Origin: Bin55 sp964511425
Lineage (GTDB): Bacteria; Pseudomonadota; Gammaproteobacteria; Pseudomonadales; Azotimanducaceae
NCBI GenBank assembly: GCA_964511425.1
Contig: CAZEFI010000005.1
Coordinates: forward strand, 1 to 64,000
Direction: 5' to 3'
DNA length: 64,000 nucleotides
Shown: positions 43,645-53,019 of the stretch, piece by piece
Layout of the letters: every line of letters starts with the position of its first letter
Numbering within the stretch: the first letter of the stretch is position 1
The notes under the pieces: model-generated
Database searches by the model: none
Seen by the model: the letters and a program-made list of their open reading frames with translations, nothing else
What the model was told of the DNA's origin: nothing
Translations under genes and position numbers: made by a program

Positions 43645-45844
43645 ACCGCGACCTCAGTCTCTGACGAACGATTTCGGCGATCGTATTAAACAAAAACGTA
43701 ATGATGAACAACACTAGTGCAGTTAAAAACAGGATGCGAAAGTGCGTTGAACCAACTTCAGATTCTGGCATTTCTACCGCGATATTCGCGGCAAATGTCC
43801 GCATACCCTGAAACAGATTAATGTCCATAATCGGTGTGTTGCCAGTTGCCATGAGGACAATCATGGTTTCACCGACCGCACGTCCCATTCCGATCATCAC
43901 AGCGGAAAAAATTCCTGGGCTAGCGGTGAGCAACACTACTCGAACCAAGGTTTGCCAACGTGTTGCGCCTAGCGCTAGGGACCCGTGTACCAAGTGCCGT
44001 GGCACTCCGTAAATGGCATCTTCCGAGATGGAAAAAATCGTGGGAATCACTGCAAAACCCATTGCGATTCCAATTATCAGCGCGTTTCGCTGATCGTAGT
44101 CAATACCTTGAGTCTCTAACCACATCCGGGCATCCATTCCAAATATAGCTTGCCACAAAGGCTCGCCATACGATAGGGTCAACCACGACAACAAAACGAT
44201 CACGGGTATGCTGAGGGCGCCAAACCAACCTTCAAAACGTGCCGTGATGCGACTGGGTAGGAATGTTGTGAGGTATGCGAACAGGAGCACACCGATAGGT
44301 GGGATAACTAGTAACAACATGATCGCCGTAAGGTTCTTTTCGACGATCGGAGCAAGCCAAAGTCCAGCGAGAAAGCCTATGATTACTGTCGGCAATGCGG
44401 CCATTATTTCAATACCGGGCTTCACAATCTTGCGCATGCCTTCAGACATGAACACTGCCGTGTAAATTGCTCCCATAATGGCGAGAGGGGTTGCGACTAG
44501 CATCGCATAGAACGCGGCCTTGATGGAACCGAACAAGAGCGGTGCTAGTGAGAATTTAGGTTCAAAATCGGTATCCGCTGAAGAGCTTTGCCACGTGAAC
44601 TCAGCTTTTTCGTATCCTTCGTATTCGACTCTCCCCCACAGCGTCGCCCAAGACGTCTCGGGATGTTTATTAGACACAGTGAAGACATCTAACACACCAT
44701 CGTGCGTTGCTACGATCCTGTCTGCCCGAGGCGAGAAATTTGCCAGTTTCGGTACCGCATCCATGACTTGCTCTGCGAGTTTTCGTTCTGATGTCGTATA
44801 ACCAAGATGCCCGCGCCCAGTAGCATCGATCGCGAGAAATCCCTTTCGCCGGTGTTCCGCGATCACTTCAACAATGGGATCTTTGTATTCGAACGAACGA
44901 ATCTTGCGCAACCCCTGACCTTCTTCCGTAGGTCCTAGAATCCAATGGTCTAAGATGCCTTGGTCATTTGCCACCAAAAAGGAATAGCGTCCCAATACCG
45001 GCTCGACGAGGACGAAATTTCCGTCGGTATCGTCGAAAGTGCCAGTATCCGCGACGGTAAATCGACGGATCGAAGCAACATTTAAGAGTCGATAGTCACC
45101 GGATGTCGTATCGAATTGATACAACCATCTTCCACGTGGCCCCAGCAAGACTTCGAGTTCGGAAGTTTCCCGTTCCCAGGACTCAATGTTGAGCGTACGC
45201 GATTCATCGAGCTCGAAGTAATCATCGACATCTCGAAATTCTTCAAGCGTCAGTCGTCCATCTATTCCCACAGTGATCACTCGAAGCTTGGTTTCACTAC
45301 GATAGACGTCGAAGTCGGCAACATCTTCTAACGCGAGGACCGACCCATCGAATAGTAGTTCTGCCCTGTTTTCGATTCGACGTTCGTCGCCATCGAATCT
45401 TACGCGGTGAGAAATTTTTAGGAACAGTAATTCATCTGCGATAGTACGGATGGCAAACATGTCTGCAAGAGGGTAAAGTGGCTTCACGACTGCAATGGAG
45501 TCAGGTATTACCTGTTGTTGCGCTACGATCTCATAATTGGTAGTATCGCGAAATTCGACTGACCCGTCAGCATTGATAAGAGTGAGGATTTCAAATCGAT
45601 CATTTGCCGTGACATGCAATACTTCATCGGTCGGTAGTTCTACGCTCTGAGCAAGTTTGATCGAAGCGGGAATAAACATTGGAACAATGACCCACAAAAA
45701 GTAGCTCATAATGAGAACGATTGCGGCAATGACTGCGATACCACCGAGCCCGACGGAAAATTTTGTGAGCGCATCGACGAGCGCGCGCCCCCGAGCAATT
45801 CCAGGTAGTTTGTAAGACGACGAAGGACTCAAAGCTCTGTGCAA
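43631..45844 (-). CDS. pstC: Phosphate ABC transporter permease PstC (long form)
   Basis: Second permease subunit. One N-terminal helix (about 33-58) leads into a large periplasmic domain (about 60-430) with repeated short beta-blocks suggestive of a propeller-like fold. The permease core with the EAA-type loop HGSLALGATRWQTLVRVVLLTASPGIF follows. At 737 residues it is more than double the E. coli PstC. The start is TTG at 45842-45844; no clear Shine-Dalgarno precedes it and other starts in frame are no better. It follows pstS by 49 bp. Confidence 0.92.
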   Translation of the reverse strand: MHRALSPSSSYKLPGIARGRALVDALTKFSVGLGGIAVIAAIVLIMSYFLWVIVPMFIPASIKLAQSVELPTDEVLHVTANDRFEILTLINADGSVEFRDTTNYEIVAQQQVIPDSIAVVKPLYPLADMFAIRTIADELLFLKISHRVRFDGDERRIENRAELLFDGSVLALEDVADFDVYRSETKLRVITVGIDGRLTLEEFRDVDDYFELDESRTLNIESWERETSELEVLLGPRGRWLYQFDTTSGDYRLLNVASIRRFTVADTGTFDDTDGNFVLVEPVLGRYSFLVANDQGILDHWILGPTEEGQGLRKIRSFEYKDPIVEVIAEHRRKGFLAIDATGRGHLGYTTSERKLAEQVMDAVPKLANFSPRADRIVATHDGVLDVFTVSNKHPETSWATLWGRVEYEGYEKAEFTWQSSSADTDFEPKFSLAPLLFGSIKAAFYAMLVATPLAIMGAIYTAVFMSEGMRKIVKPGIEIMAALPTVIIGFLAGLWLAPIVEKNLTAIMLLLVIPPIGVLLFAYLTTFLPSRITARFEGWFGALSIPVIVLLSWLTLSYGEPLWQAIFGMDARMWLETQGIDYDQRNALIIGIAMGFAVIPTIFSISEDAIYGVPRHLVHGSLALGATRWQTLVRVVLLTASPGIFSAVMIGMGRAVGETMIVLMATGNTPIMDINLFQGMRTFAANIAVEMPESEVGSTHFRILFLTALVLFIITFLFNTIAEIVRQRLRSRYGNL

Positions 45845-45893
45845 TACCGGATGAATGAACTACGATCAGTGCGTGTGCGGTCAGCTAAACACG

Positions 45894-46856
45894 TCATTCA
45901 ATCCGCCTTAACTCTCGCTCTACCGTTTTCAAGGACAGTGGTACGTATCCGTCTTTCTCGACGACTTCCTGGCCGGTCTGAGAGAGCACTAGTTTTAGGA
46001 ACTCTCGCTCCATTGGCGGTAAAGGGGTGTCAGGCTTTTTGTTTACGTACACGTAGAGGTAGCGAGTTAGTGGGTAGGAGCCGTCAGCCGCGGTTTCAGA
46101 AGTAACTTCGACTGGGTCATCTTCTTCAACTTCTGCAACGGGTACCGCACGCACGCTGGATGTTCGGTAGCCGACACCAGAGTAGCCGATCCCATTCAAC
46201 GAAGCAGTGACGGATTGCACAACAGAAGCGGAACCGGGTTGTTCATTGACGGTGTTTTTAAAGTCGCCGGAACACATACCAATTTGCTTAAAGTAACCAT
46301 AAGTACCCGAAACGGAGTTGCGACCATAGAGTTGAATAGGTCGTGTTTTCCATGAACCTTCTAACCCCAAGTCGCCCCATGTACGGATGTCTTCTAGGTA
46401 GCCACAACGTCGCGTCGAGGAAAAAATCGCGTCAATCTGTGGAATCGTAAGTGATTGAATGGGATTGTCTTTGTGTACGTAAATCGCTAAAGCATCAATG
46501 GCTACCCGCACGCCAACAGGCTTATAGCCAAAACGCGTTTCAAAAGCTTCCACTTCTTTATCTTTCATTTTGCGACTCATGGGGCCAAAATTAGCTACAC
46601 CTTCGGTGAGAGCTGGTGGCGCGGTTGAAGAACCTGCGGCTTGTACTTGAACCTTAACGTTTGGATACTCTTTCTCAAATGCTTCAGTCCAAAGCGTCAT
46701 TAGATTTGCTAGAGTGTCCGAACCGACACTGGATAAATTACCGGAGACTCCGCTTACACGTTCGTATTTTGGCAAATCTTCGACTGCCCACAAGGTAAGC
46801 GCGAGTGCAGAAAATCCAATCCCCACAATCGTTGGTATAAATTTACATCGTCTCAT
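45894..46856 (-). CDS. pstS: Periplasmic phosphate-binding protein PstS
   Basis: Captures phosphate for PstCAB. It has a signal peptide (about 1-25, MRRCKFIP then a hydrophobic core) and phosphate-contacting blocks such as VGSDTLANLM, AGSSTAPPAL and YGRNSVSGTYGYF. The frame is open to 46898, but ATG 46856 is a better start: it is preceded by a strong GAGGAGG sequence and gives a clean signal peptide, leaving 320 residues. Unusually, pstS is placed inside the regulatory operon, its first 14 bp overlapping the end of phoR. Confidence 0.94.
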   Translation of the reverse strand: MRRCKFIPTIVGIGFSALALTLWAVEDLPKYERVSGVSGNLSSVGSDTLANLMTLWTEAFEKEYPNVKVQVQAAGSSTAPPALTEGVANFGPMSRKMKDKEVEAFETRFGYKPVGVRVAIDALAIYVHKDNPIQSLTIPQIDAIFSSTRRCGYLEDIRTWGDLGLEGSWKTRPIQLYGRNSVSGTYGYFKQIGMCSGDFKNTVNEQPGSASVVQSVTASLNGIGYSGVGYRTSSVRAVPVAEVEEDDPVEVTSETAADGSYPLTRYLYVYVNKKPDTPLPPMEREFLKLVLSQTGQEVVEKDGYVPLSLKTVERELRRIE

Positions 46857-48156
46857 GCTGTAGCTGTTCCTCCTCAACGTCGTTAATAGGGAGATCACAA
46901 TAAAAAGTACTCCCTTGCCCCAATTTGCTATAGACTTGAAGTGAAGATTGGTGCCGAATTAGTACATGCTTGACAATTGCCAGACCCAGGCCGGTACCAC
47001 CGGGTACGCGTGAACTAGCAGGATCGACGCGATAGAATCGTTCTGTAATTCTTGGGATATGCTGAGGAGCAATCCCCACGCCTTCGTCTTGCACCGAAAA
47101 CCGCGCGTTACCGTCGTGTTGGTACCACTTAATAGCAACTACTCCGCCGTCTGGACTATAGCGTATCGCATTCGTAACTAGATTGAGAAAAGCACTATGT
47201 AACTCACCACGAACGCCACAAACCGAAATTGCGGGTGCGGCGTCGACCTTAATGCGATGATTGACGGTCGCAATTGCTCTCGCTTCTTCAACAATAGTCG
47301 AAATAAGACTCTGTCCGTCGACATCCGATAAGGAACTCAATTCTGGGGTAGGCGAAGATTCTAGACGTGTGAGTGTGAGCAAGTCATCTACTAGGGATTT
47401 CATTCGTTGTGCAGGTGCATCTAGGCGACAGACGACTTCTAGCAAGGTATCACGGTCGAGTTCATCGCTGTGCAAACTCTCAATATAGCCGATCAACACG
47501 GTGAGCGGTGTGCGGAGTTCATGTGAAACATTTGCAATGAAGTCTTGACGAACGGCGAGAAGTCGGCTCATATCAGAAACATCTCTACCCATAAGCATTT
47601 TCTCGTGGTCGCTAACTCGAAACAAACGTAATTCCAAACTGGTGTTGCCATCAATCGGAGATGGGATATCGGCCCAGACCATATCTTCGGTCTCCGATTT
47701 AAAAAGTACTTGAGCATCTGGATGGCGAATTAATGTAGCGATTGGTTTTCCGACGTCATTCGGGGTCAATCCTAGCAAATTGCTCGCGCTTCTGTTGACG
47801 GACTCGATGGTCATTCGGTCGTTGAGCATTACCAGAGCGTCTGGAAGATTATTTGTAATACTTTTGTATTTTTGTGCCGCATTTACTAACTTCCGCGTTC
47901 GTTTACGATTCGTGAGAAGTAGCGTGTGGAACTTTTTCGCTGGTTGGTAGAATGCGCCAAGTTCATCTGCAGGAGGGGATAATGGTCGCGACATCCACGA
48001 ATATAACCTGTTACGACGATACCAACTCAGGGCCATGATCGCCGCGCACGAAAGAACAGCAAGAATTCCTCCAATTAGAACTTGATCTAGCAGAACACCG
48101 GCTAGTAAAAGAAAACTTGCGACGAGAACGACACGAACTATGGTCGATACGTTCAC
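46843..48156 (-). CDS. phoR: Phosphate regulon sensor histidine kinase PhoR
   Basis: Membrane histidine kinase that phosphorylates PhoB under phosphate limitation. Two transmembrane helices (about 6-22 and 28-46) lie without a sizeable periplasmic domain, followed by a PAS domain (about 95-200), the H-box NVSHELRTPLTV (His 212), the N-box FLNLVTNAIRYSPDGG and the G-boxes VQDEGVGI and GGTGLGLAIVKHV. The start is GTG, overlapping the phoB stop by 4 bp. At 437 residues it fits PhoR. Confidence 0.95.
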   Translation of the reverse strand: MNVSTIVRVVLVASFLLLAGVLLDQVLIGGILAVLSCAAIMALSWYRRNRLYSWMSRPLSPPADELGAFYQPAKKFHTLLLTNRKRTRKLVNAAQKYKSITNNLPDALVMLNDRMTIESVNRSASNLLGLTPNDVGKPIATLIRHPDAQVLFKSETEDMVWADIPSPIDGNTSLELRLFRVSDHEKMLMGRDVSDMSRLLAVRQDFIANVSHELRTPLTVLIGYIESLHSDELDRDTLLEVVCRLDAPAQRMKSLVDDLLTLTRLESSPTPELSSLSDVDGQSLISTIVEEARAIATVNHRIKVDAAPAISVCGVRGELHSAFLNLVTNAIRYSPDGGVVAIKWYQHDGNARFSVQDEGVGIAPQHIPRITERFYRVDPASSRVPGGTGLGLAIVKHVLIRHQSSLQVYSKLGQGSTFYCDLPINDVEEEQLQHETM

Positions 48157-48854
48157 GCAGATCCAGTTTGATGGTCCAGTCGGTAGCCCACCCCGCGAAT
48201 TGTTTTGATGACATTCTGCTTGTCGAACGGCTTCAAAGCATTGCGCAATCTCAGTACATGAACATCCACAGTCCGCTCATCAATGTACACGCTGCGGCCC
48301 CAGACTTGGTCTAAGAGTTGGCTTCGTTGGAATGCGCGATTGGGATGTCGCATCATGATTTCAAGCAAGCGATATTCGGTCGGGCGCAAGTGTACCGGAT
48401 TACCTTCTATCGATACTGAATGTGCTATGGTATCGAGTTGAATACCATTTAGTTTGATGTTTCCATCTTCAAGTTTGCCAGTGCGTCGGAGGAGGGCGCG
48501 AACCCTTGCGACCAACTCACGGGGCGAAAACGGTTTGGTAATGTAGTCATCAACTCCATAATTAAAGCCTTGAAGTTTGTCGACTTCACCACTTCTGGCT
48601 GTCAATATGATGATAGGTAGTTCGCTGGTTACCTGATCGGAGCGGATTCTTTTTGCAAGTTCGATCCCGCTCATTCCAGGTAGCATCCAGTCGATGATAG
48701 CCACGGAAGGAGGAGGACCTTCCAAAAGTCGGATTGCTTCTTCAGAGTCCGCCGCAGGAAGGACGTTGAACTGTGCTCGATGGAGCGTAAAACGCAACAA
48801 TTCCCGAATATCTGGTTCGTCTTCAACAACGAGAATGGAATTTGATGCCATCAC
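48153..48854 (-). CDS. phoB: Phosphate regulon response regulator PhoB
   Basis: OmpR-family regulator that activates the Pho regulon. Receiver domain: acidic pair ED (11-12), phosphorylated Asp in IIDWMLPG (about 55), Thr in ILTA and Lys in YITKPFSPRELVAR. The C-terminal winged helix has the recognition region SQLLDQVWGRSVYIDERTVDVHVLRLR. The GTG at 48854 is followed at once by ATG 48851; either could be used. It is the first gene of the seven-gene phosphate operon. Confidence 0.96.
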   Translation of the reverse strand: MMASNSILVVEDEPDIRELLRFTLHRAQFNVLPAADSEEAIRLLEGPPPSVAIIDWMLPGMSGIELAKRIRSDQVTSELPIIILTARSGEVDKLQGFNYGVDDYITKPFSPRELVARVRALLRRTGKLEDGNIKLNGIQLDTIAHSVSIEGNPVHLRPTEYRLLEIMMRHPNRAFQRSQLLDQVWGRSVYIDERTVDVHVLRLRNALKPFDKQNVIKTIRGVGYRLDHQTGSA

Positions 48855-49295
48855 TGAGATACCAAAGTACTGAAACTAATGTGAAATTAAGCACACAAAC
48901 TATTAACGTTTAGTTAAATTCCACGTTACTTCGTTAAAACTTCTTCTTGATTAGAGTATCATGCAAGTATGCGCACGGGTGTACAAATTACGCAGATGCA
49001 TGTGCGTTTCAAGCATATTTAATTGAAATGTGTTGGAGTGCTAATAAAATGTTGAGCCTGTGTATTATTATGTATCTAAAAGTGGCGGCACAGTTCCGTC
49101 ATTTTGATATTGATACGTAACACTTACGGACGTTTTACAGCAGACCTTGGGAGGGATTTCGTTTACTAGGTGTTCAGAGTACATTCGATAATGTTTGTCC
49201 CAAAATGGGATTGCAAAGATGGGTGTGCTTTTGACGCGTCTGGGTACGACACTGTAGACGTTTGTGCAATTAAGGGAAATTGAGTAGGAGTCAAT
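48855..49295. promoter_or_regulatory. 441-bp divergent region between phoB and the TonB2-type operon
   Basis: No gene is evident. It should hold the promoters for the phosphate operon (leftward) and the TonB2 operon (rightward). A small hairpin TCCCA/TGGGA occurs near 49198-49210. The AT-rich half next to phoB contains the direct repeat noted above. A Shine-Dalgarno TAGGAGT precedes the ATG at 49296. Confidence 0.45.
48871..48886 (-). promoter_or_regulatory. phoB: Possible Pho-box-like direct repeat upstream of phoB
   Basis: On the phoB-coding strand TTTCA occurs twice with an 11-bp period (TTTCA, 6 nt, TTTCA), the spacing of the classical Pho box (TGTCA repeats). It lies only about 17-32 bp before the start codon, close for a promoter element, and the first T deviates from G. 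Suggestive only. Confidence 0.25.
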
Positions 49296-50090
49296 ATGAC
49301 CCAAGATCTAGGAAAGTTATTGCACCGTGGGCTACGGTATGTAGCTGTCATTGTTGTAACCGTGGTTTGTGTCGGTCTAGTACCGCAAGCCACGTTAGAG
49401 GACGTATTTGAGGAAATAGAGTCGTTAAATTTAATCGCTCAGCAGACGCTAGAGACTGTTGATGGATTGAATGAAGATCACATAGACCTTACCCACGAAT
49501 ATCGCAGCACACTCAAGTCGATTGACGGCCAGAAAGTGCATAACCGAAGTTTAGACCTCCGAATTGCCAAACAAAATGACGCGCTCGAGAAGTTGAGAGA
49601 GTCCATCGCGGAGGTCGATTTGATCGAATCACAGATCACTCCGTTAATGGCACGCATGGTCGAAGGTTTAGAGCAGCTAGTCGAGTTAGATAAGCCTTTT
49701 CTGTTAGAAGTTAGAACGGCTCGAGTCGAAAATTTGCGAGATATGCTCACGCAATTTAACATAGAAGATTCGGAAAAGTTTTCGCAAGTGTTACGTGCTT
49801 ATCAAATTGAGAGCGAGTACGGCAGAACAATGGACTCCTCTCGACAAGAACTTGAGCTCGAAGACGGCAAGGTTTATAACGTAAATATCTTGCGTGTTGG
49901 TAGGATCGCGTTGCTGTACCAGACTCTCGACGGCAAATACACGGGTTGGTGGAATCCCAATACCAGAAAATGGGAAGGACTTCCTGGAAAATACGCAACT
50001 CCGGTTAAAAATGGCATCAAAATGGCGAACAAGCAACTCAGTGGTGGACTGTTCGTTGTACCGATTTGGGTACCCGAGGAGGAGAACTAA
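49296..50090 (+). CDS. DUF3450 family periplasmic coiled-coil protein (TonB2 system)
   Basis: A hydrophobic N-terminal segment (about 14-32, a signal peptide or anchor) is followed by a long coiled coil (about 35-165) and a C-terminal domain containing IALLYQTLDGKYTGWWNPNTR and FVVPIWVP, features of DUF3450 proteins. These are found next to TtpC/ExbB/ExbD/TonB clusters in Vibrio-type TonB2 systems, so a role in that energy-transducing complex is likely. A strong TAGGAGT precedes the ATG. The stop is 2 bp from the next start. Confidence 0.88.
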   Translation: MTQDLGKLLHRGLRYVAVIVVTVVCVGLVPQATLEDVFEEIESLNLIAQQTLETVDGLNEDHIDLTHEYRSTLKSIDGQKVHNRSLDLRIAKQNDALEKLRESIAEVDLIESQITPLMARMVEGLEQLVELDKPFLLEVRTARVENLRDMLTQFNIEDSEKFSQVLRAYQIESEYGRTMDSSRQELELEDGKVYNVNILRVGRIALLYQTLDGKYTGWWNPNTRKWEGLPGKYATPVKNGIKMANKQLSGGLFVVPIWVPEEEN

Positions 50091-50092
50091 TC

Positions 50093-51619
50093 ATGCGGAA
50101 TACTTTAATGAAGTTGACGACTCGAAAGTCTTTACTGGTAATTGGAGCAATAGCACTTACAACGATTGGTTTCGCTCAAGAAGACGAAGAGGGATCCTCT
50201 GAGAGTATCTTGGTTGATGTGGGACTTACTGTGCAAGAAGCGCGGACGTTAGATGATTTGCTAGAAAACATTCGTGCGCAACGCGATGTCGAAAACGAAG
50301 CGCATGATGCATTGGTCAATGAATTTACTACAAGGGTTGCTGACCAACAAAATCGCCTCAGCGATGCCAAAGCAGAATTCGAACGAGAACAAGATCGTAC
50401 CCAAGAACTAGAAGAAACGATCAGTACCAATCTCACAAGAATCGCAGAACGTCAAAATGAGTTGGATGAAAAACTGGGTTCACTGCGGGAACTATTCGGT
50501 GTTTTGTCTCAAGTCGCCGGTGACACTCGCGGAACTTTTCTAGCTTCAGTGGTGAGTGGGGAATTACCCGATCGAGACATCTTTCTTAACGATCTAGCGA
50601 AAAAGATGGGTACCGCCGTCGAGCTAGCGACAGTTGACGAAATGAATGAGATGTGGAGCTTGATGTTGCAACACATCATTGAGACTGGTAAAGTTTCTCG
50701 TTTCCCAGGAGAAGTCACCAGAAATGACGGTGATACTGAAGAAACCGAACTGGTTCGTGTCGGTGCATTCAACATTGTGTCCGAGGACGGATATGTCAGT
50801 TACAGTTTAGAGAATCAAACTATTGTCGATCTCTCCCGCCAGCCATCAGGAGAATTCACCAACACAGCTAAGAAGTTGCACCGAGCAAGACCTGGTTCAG
50901 TGGTGCCTTTTGCAATAGATCCAACACGTGGCTCTTTATTAGACCTTGAAACTGAGAAGGCAACGTTCGGAGAGATGGTTGGATCTCCGTTCGGCGGAAT
51001 CGCTAGCGGTAAGTGTTGGCTTCCGTTTTGTGATGGACAAGGTCAAACAGTTGGTTCGATCATCATCATGGTCGGTATTGTCGGTGTCGTCTTAGCTGTA
51101 TGGCGCATGATAGTACTGTTTTTGGTACGACAACGGGTTGACGCGCAGCGACAAGATTTAGACAATCCGAGAGATGACAATCCGCTTGGAAAATTACTTC
51201 AGGTATACCACGAGAATAAAGAGGTGGATAGCGAGACCTTGCAGTTGAAGATAGGCGAAGCGATTCTTCACGAAATGCCGGTACTGACGCGAAATATCTC
51301 ACTCGTTCAGGTGATTTCAGTCGTCGCTCCCTTGATGGGTCTGTTAGGTACCGTTATCGGGATGATTCAAACCTTCCAAGCAATCACACTCTTTGGTACA
51401 GGCGATCCTAAGATCATGGCAAGTGGTATTTCTACAGCACTTATGACTACTGTATTGGGTCTGTGTGTTGCAATACCGACGGTATTGCTTCACGCTCTAA
51501 CTTCACAGTTTAGTCGTTCGGTGATCCATGTATTGGATGAACAGTCTGAAGGTCTGATTGCGGAACATGCGGAGTCCAAAGGTACTCCGATACGCGATCC
51601 AGCACGAAGCGGAGACTAA
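50093..51619 (+). CDS. ttpC: TtpC-like MotA/TolQ/ExbB family protein with periplasmic coiled coil
   Basis: Large ExbB relative required for Vibrio-type TonB2 systems. It has a signal peptide (about 1-23, ending TIGFAQE), a periplasmic coiled coil (about 50-135, VADQQNRLSDAKAEFEREQD), a middle domain, and then an ExbB-like C-terminal core with three helices and the block VVAPLMGLLGTVIGMIQTFQ. The frame is open from 50066, but ATG 50093 directly follows the previous stop, has GAGGAGGAGAAC upstream, and gives a proper signal peptide, making 508 residues. Confidence 0.9.
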   Translation: MRNTLMKLTTRKSLLVIGAIALTTIGFAQEDEEGSSESILVDVGLTVQEARTLDDLLENIRAQRDVENEAHDALVNEFTTRVADQQNRLSDAKAEFEREQDRTQELEETISTNLTRIAERQNELDEKLGSLRELFGVLSQVAGDTRGTFLASVVSGELPDRDIFLNDLAKKMGTAVELATVDEMNEMWSLMLQHIIETGKVSRFPGEVTRNDGDTEETELVRVGAFNIVSEDGYVSYSLENQTIVDLSRQPSGEFTNTAKKLHRARPGSVVPFAIDPTRGSLLDLETEKATFGEMVGSPFGGIASGKCWLPFCDGQGQTVGSIIIMVGIVGVVLAVWRMIVLFLVRQRVDAQRQDLDNPRDDNPLGKLLQVYHENKEVDSETLQLKIGEAILHEMPVLTRNISLVQVISVVAPLMGLLGTVIGMIQTFQAITLFGTGDPKIMASGISTALMTTVLGLCVAIPTVLLHALTSQFSRSVIHVLDEQSEGLIAEHAESKGTPIRDPARSGD

Positions 51620-51630
51620 GGGGAAAAGGC

Positions 51631-52143
51631 ATGGATATATTCCTGCTCATTTCTAGATTCTTTGAACAAGGAGGAGATGTTCTCTACCTGATCGCGGCGA
51701 CCACTTTTCTAATGTGGATGCTGATCTTCGAACGAGTGTTTTATTTCTTCTTTGAACACAAGAAAGTCGTGACAGAAGTCGTACACCGTTGGGAGTCTCG
51801 TGAGGAACGTCAAAGTTGGTCGGCACATGCAGTTCGTACGGCTCTGCTATCTCAAGCGCAATCCAGAATACGTGGGAGTATGCCGATCATTCTTACCTGC
51901 ATTACGCTTTGTCCGTTATTGGGTCTACTCGGAACGGTGACTGGGATGATTCAGGTGTTTGACGCGATGGCTACACAAGGTGGAAACGCACGTTCAATGG
52001 CCGCCGGCGTTTCGGCGGCCACCATTCCGACTATGTCAGGGATGGTCGCTTCACTTTCTGGAATACTAGGTTCGACTTTCCTCAAACGGGGTATTAATCA
52101 CCAATCGGAGCTACTTAACGACGCGCTCACGATGGAACACTAA
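51631..52143 (+). CDS. exbB: ExbB-type proton channel subunit (TonB2 system)
   Basis: Short 170-residue MotA/TolQ/ExbB protein with three helices (about 17-38, 85-112, 128-150) and the conserved blocks CPLLGLLGTVTGMIQVFDAMA and GVSAATIPTMSGMVASL. Short ExbB forms are typical of TonB2 clusters in which TtpC supplies a second ExbB-like component. It starts 11 bp after the TtpC-like gene and is followed closely by exbD. Confidence 0.93.
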   Translation: MDIFLLISRFFEQGGDVLYLIAATTFLMWMLIFERVFYFFFEHKKVVTEVVHRWESREERQSWSAHAVRTALLSQAQSRIRGSMPIILTCITLCPLLGLLGTVTGMIQVFDAMATQGGNARSMAAGVSAATIPTMSGMVASLSGILGSTFLKRGINHQSELLNDALTMEH

Positions 52144-52155
52144 ATAGGAATCGAT

Positions 52156-52560
52156 ATGGCACTAGGTAAACAACGAAGCAATACTGACGATGACAGTGAT
52201 ATTAATCTGACACCGATGTTGGATGTGGTGTTCATCATGTTGATCTTTTTTATCGTGACTGCGACATTTATCAAACAGCCCGGTATGGATGTTCTAAGGC
52301 CAGACGCATTGTCGGCGCGCTCGAAACCGCTTGTGAGTGTTCTTATTGCAATTGGTCAAAATGGCGACGTTTGGATCGATAAGAAACAAGTCGAACTAGA
52401 CAATGTGCGAGCACAGATTGAACGATTGCATGCAGAAAACCCAAAAGGTGGAATTGTGATACAAGCAGATCGACAAGCGAAAAATAAAGTTCTTCGTGCC
52501 GTATTGGAAGCTGCACGAGATGCCAAAGTGGGGGATGTCGCTCTAGCGACAGAAAACTGA
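52156..52560 (+). CDS. exbD: ExbD-type subunit (TonB2 system)
   Basis: Single-helix partner of ExbB and TonB. The N-terminal helix (about 16-38) contains INLTPMLDVVFIMLIFFIVT with the proton-carrying Asp, and the periplasmic domain includes VIQADRQAKNKVLRAVLEAARDA typical of ExbD. At 134 residues it has the usual length. It lies 12 bp after exbB. A 459-bp gap separates it from tonB, unusual inside such operons. Confidence 0.94.
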   Translation: MALGKQRSNTDDDSDINLTPMLDVVFIMLIFFIVTATFIKQPGMDVLRPDALSARSKPLVSVLIAIGQNGDVWIDKKQVELDNVRAQIERLHAENPKGGIVIQADRQAKNKVLRAVLEAARDAKVGDVALATEN

Positions 52561-53019
52561 CAGTACTATCCTTGCTCGTGTGCAAATGGTATGGTAAAGA
52601 ACTAGTCTTCGACTTACAACATTCGGATTGCTTAGTAAGTAGTGTGACAGATACACATTACTTGACAAAGGCTAAATAGAGGTATCACTGTATATTAAAT
52701 CAGTATAAAGCTGTTGCATCGGTGCATTCCGACGTCAAGAGACGTGCGCGTCAACGATTTCTAAGACCCGCTAATCACTAGATTCCTACTTTGTCAATAA
52801 ATGCATGTACCCCGCAAAATTCATAGCGGTGCAGTTTAATGCAAAATAAATTTTCAGACAACCAAAAGTGAGTAAAATTAATTTTAGCACTTTGAAGAGA
52901 AACTAGTGTTCTGGATTTGTTTTCCCGGAAACGTTAGCGGTCTCAAGGGCTCAAGTGGTACGTGGTTTAGACCTCATACTGCTACGATTTCAAATATTGA
53001 ACATTTAGGAGAGTAAATT
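52561..53019. promoter_or_regulatory. 459-bp gap between exbD and tonB
   Basis: No reading frame of interest is present. The region is AT-rich toward tonB and contains a perfect 14-bp palindrome TAAAATTAATTTTA (52873-52886), 134 bp before the tonB start. A TTGACA occurs at 52662-52667 but without a convincing -10 at proper spacing. It probably contains a separate promoter for tonB and the two downstream genes. Confidence 0.4.

Noticed and set aside
45839..46105. Small plus-strand ORF at the pstS/pstC junction
   Set aside because: It is mostly antisense to pstS and shows no protein-like features.
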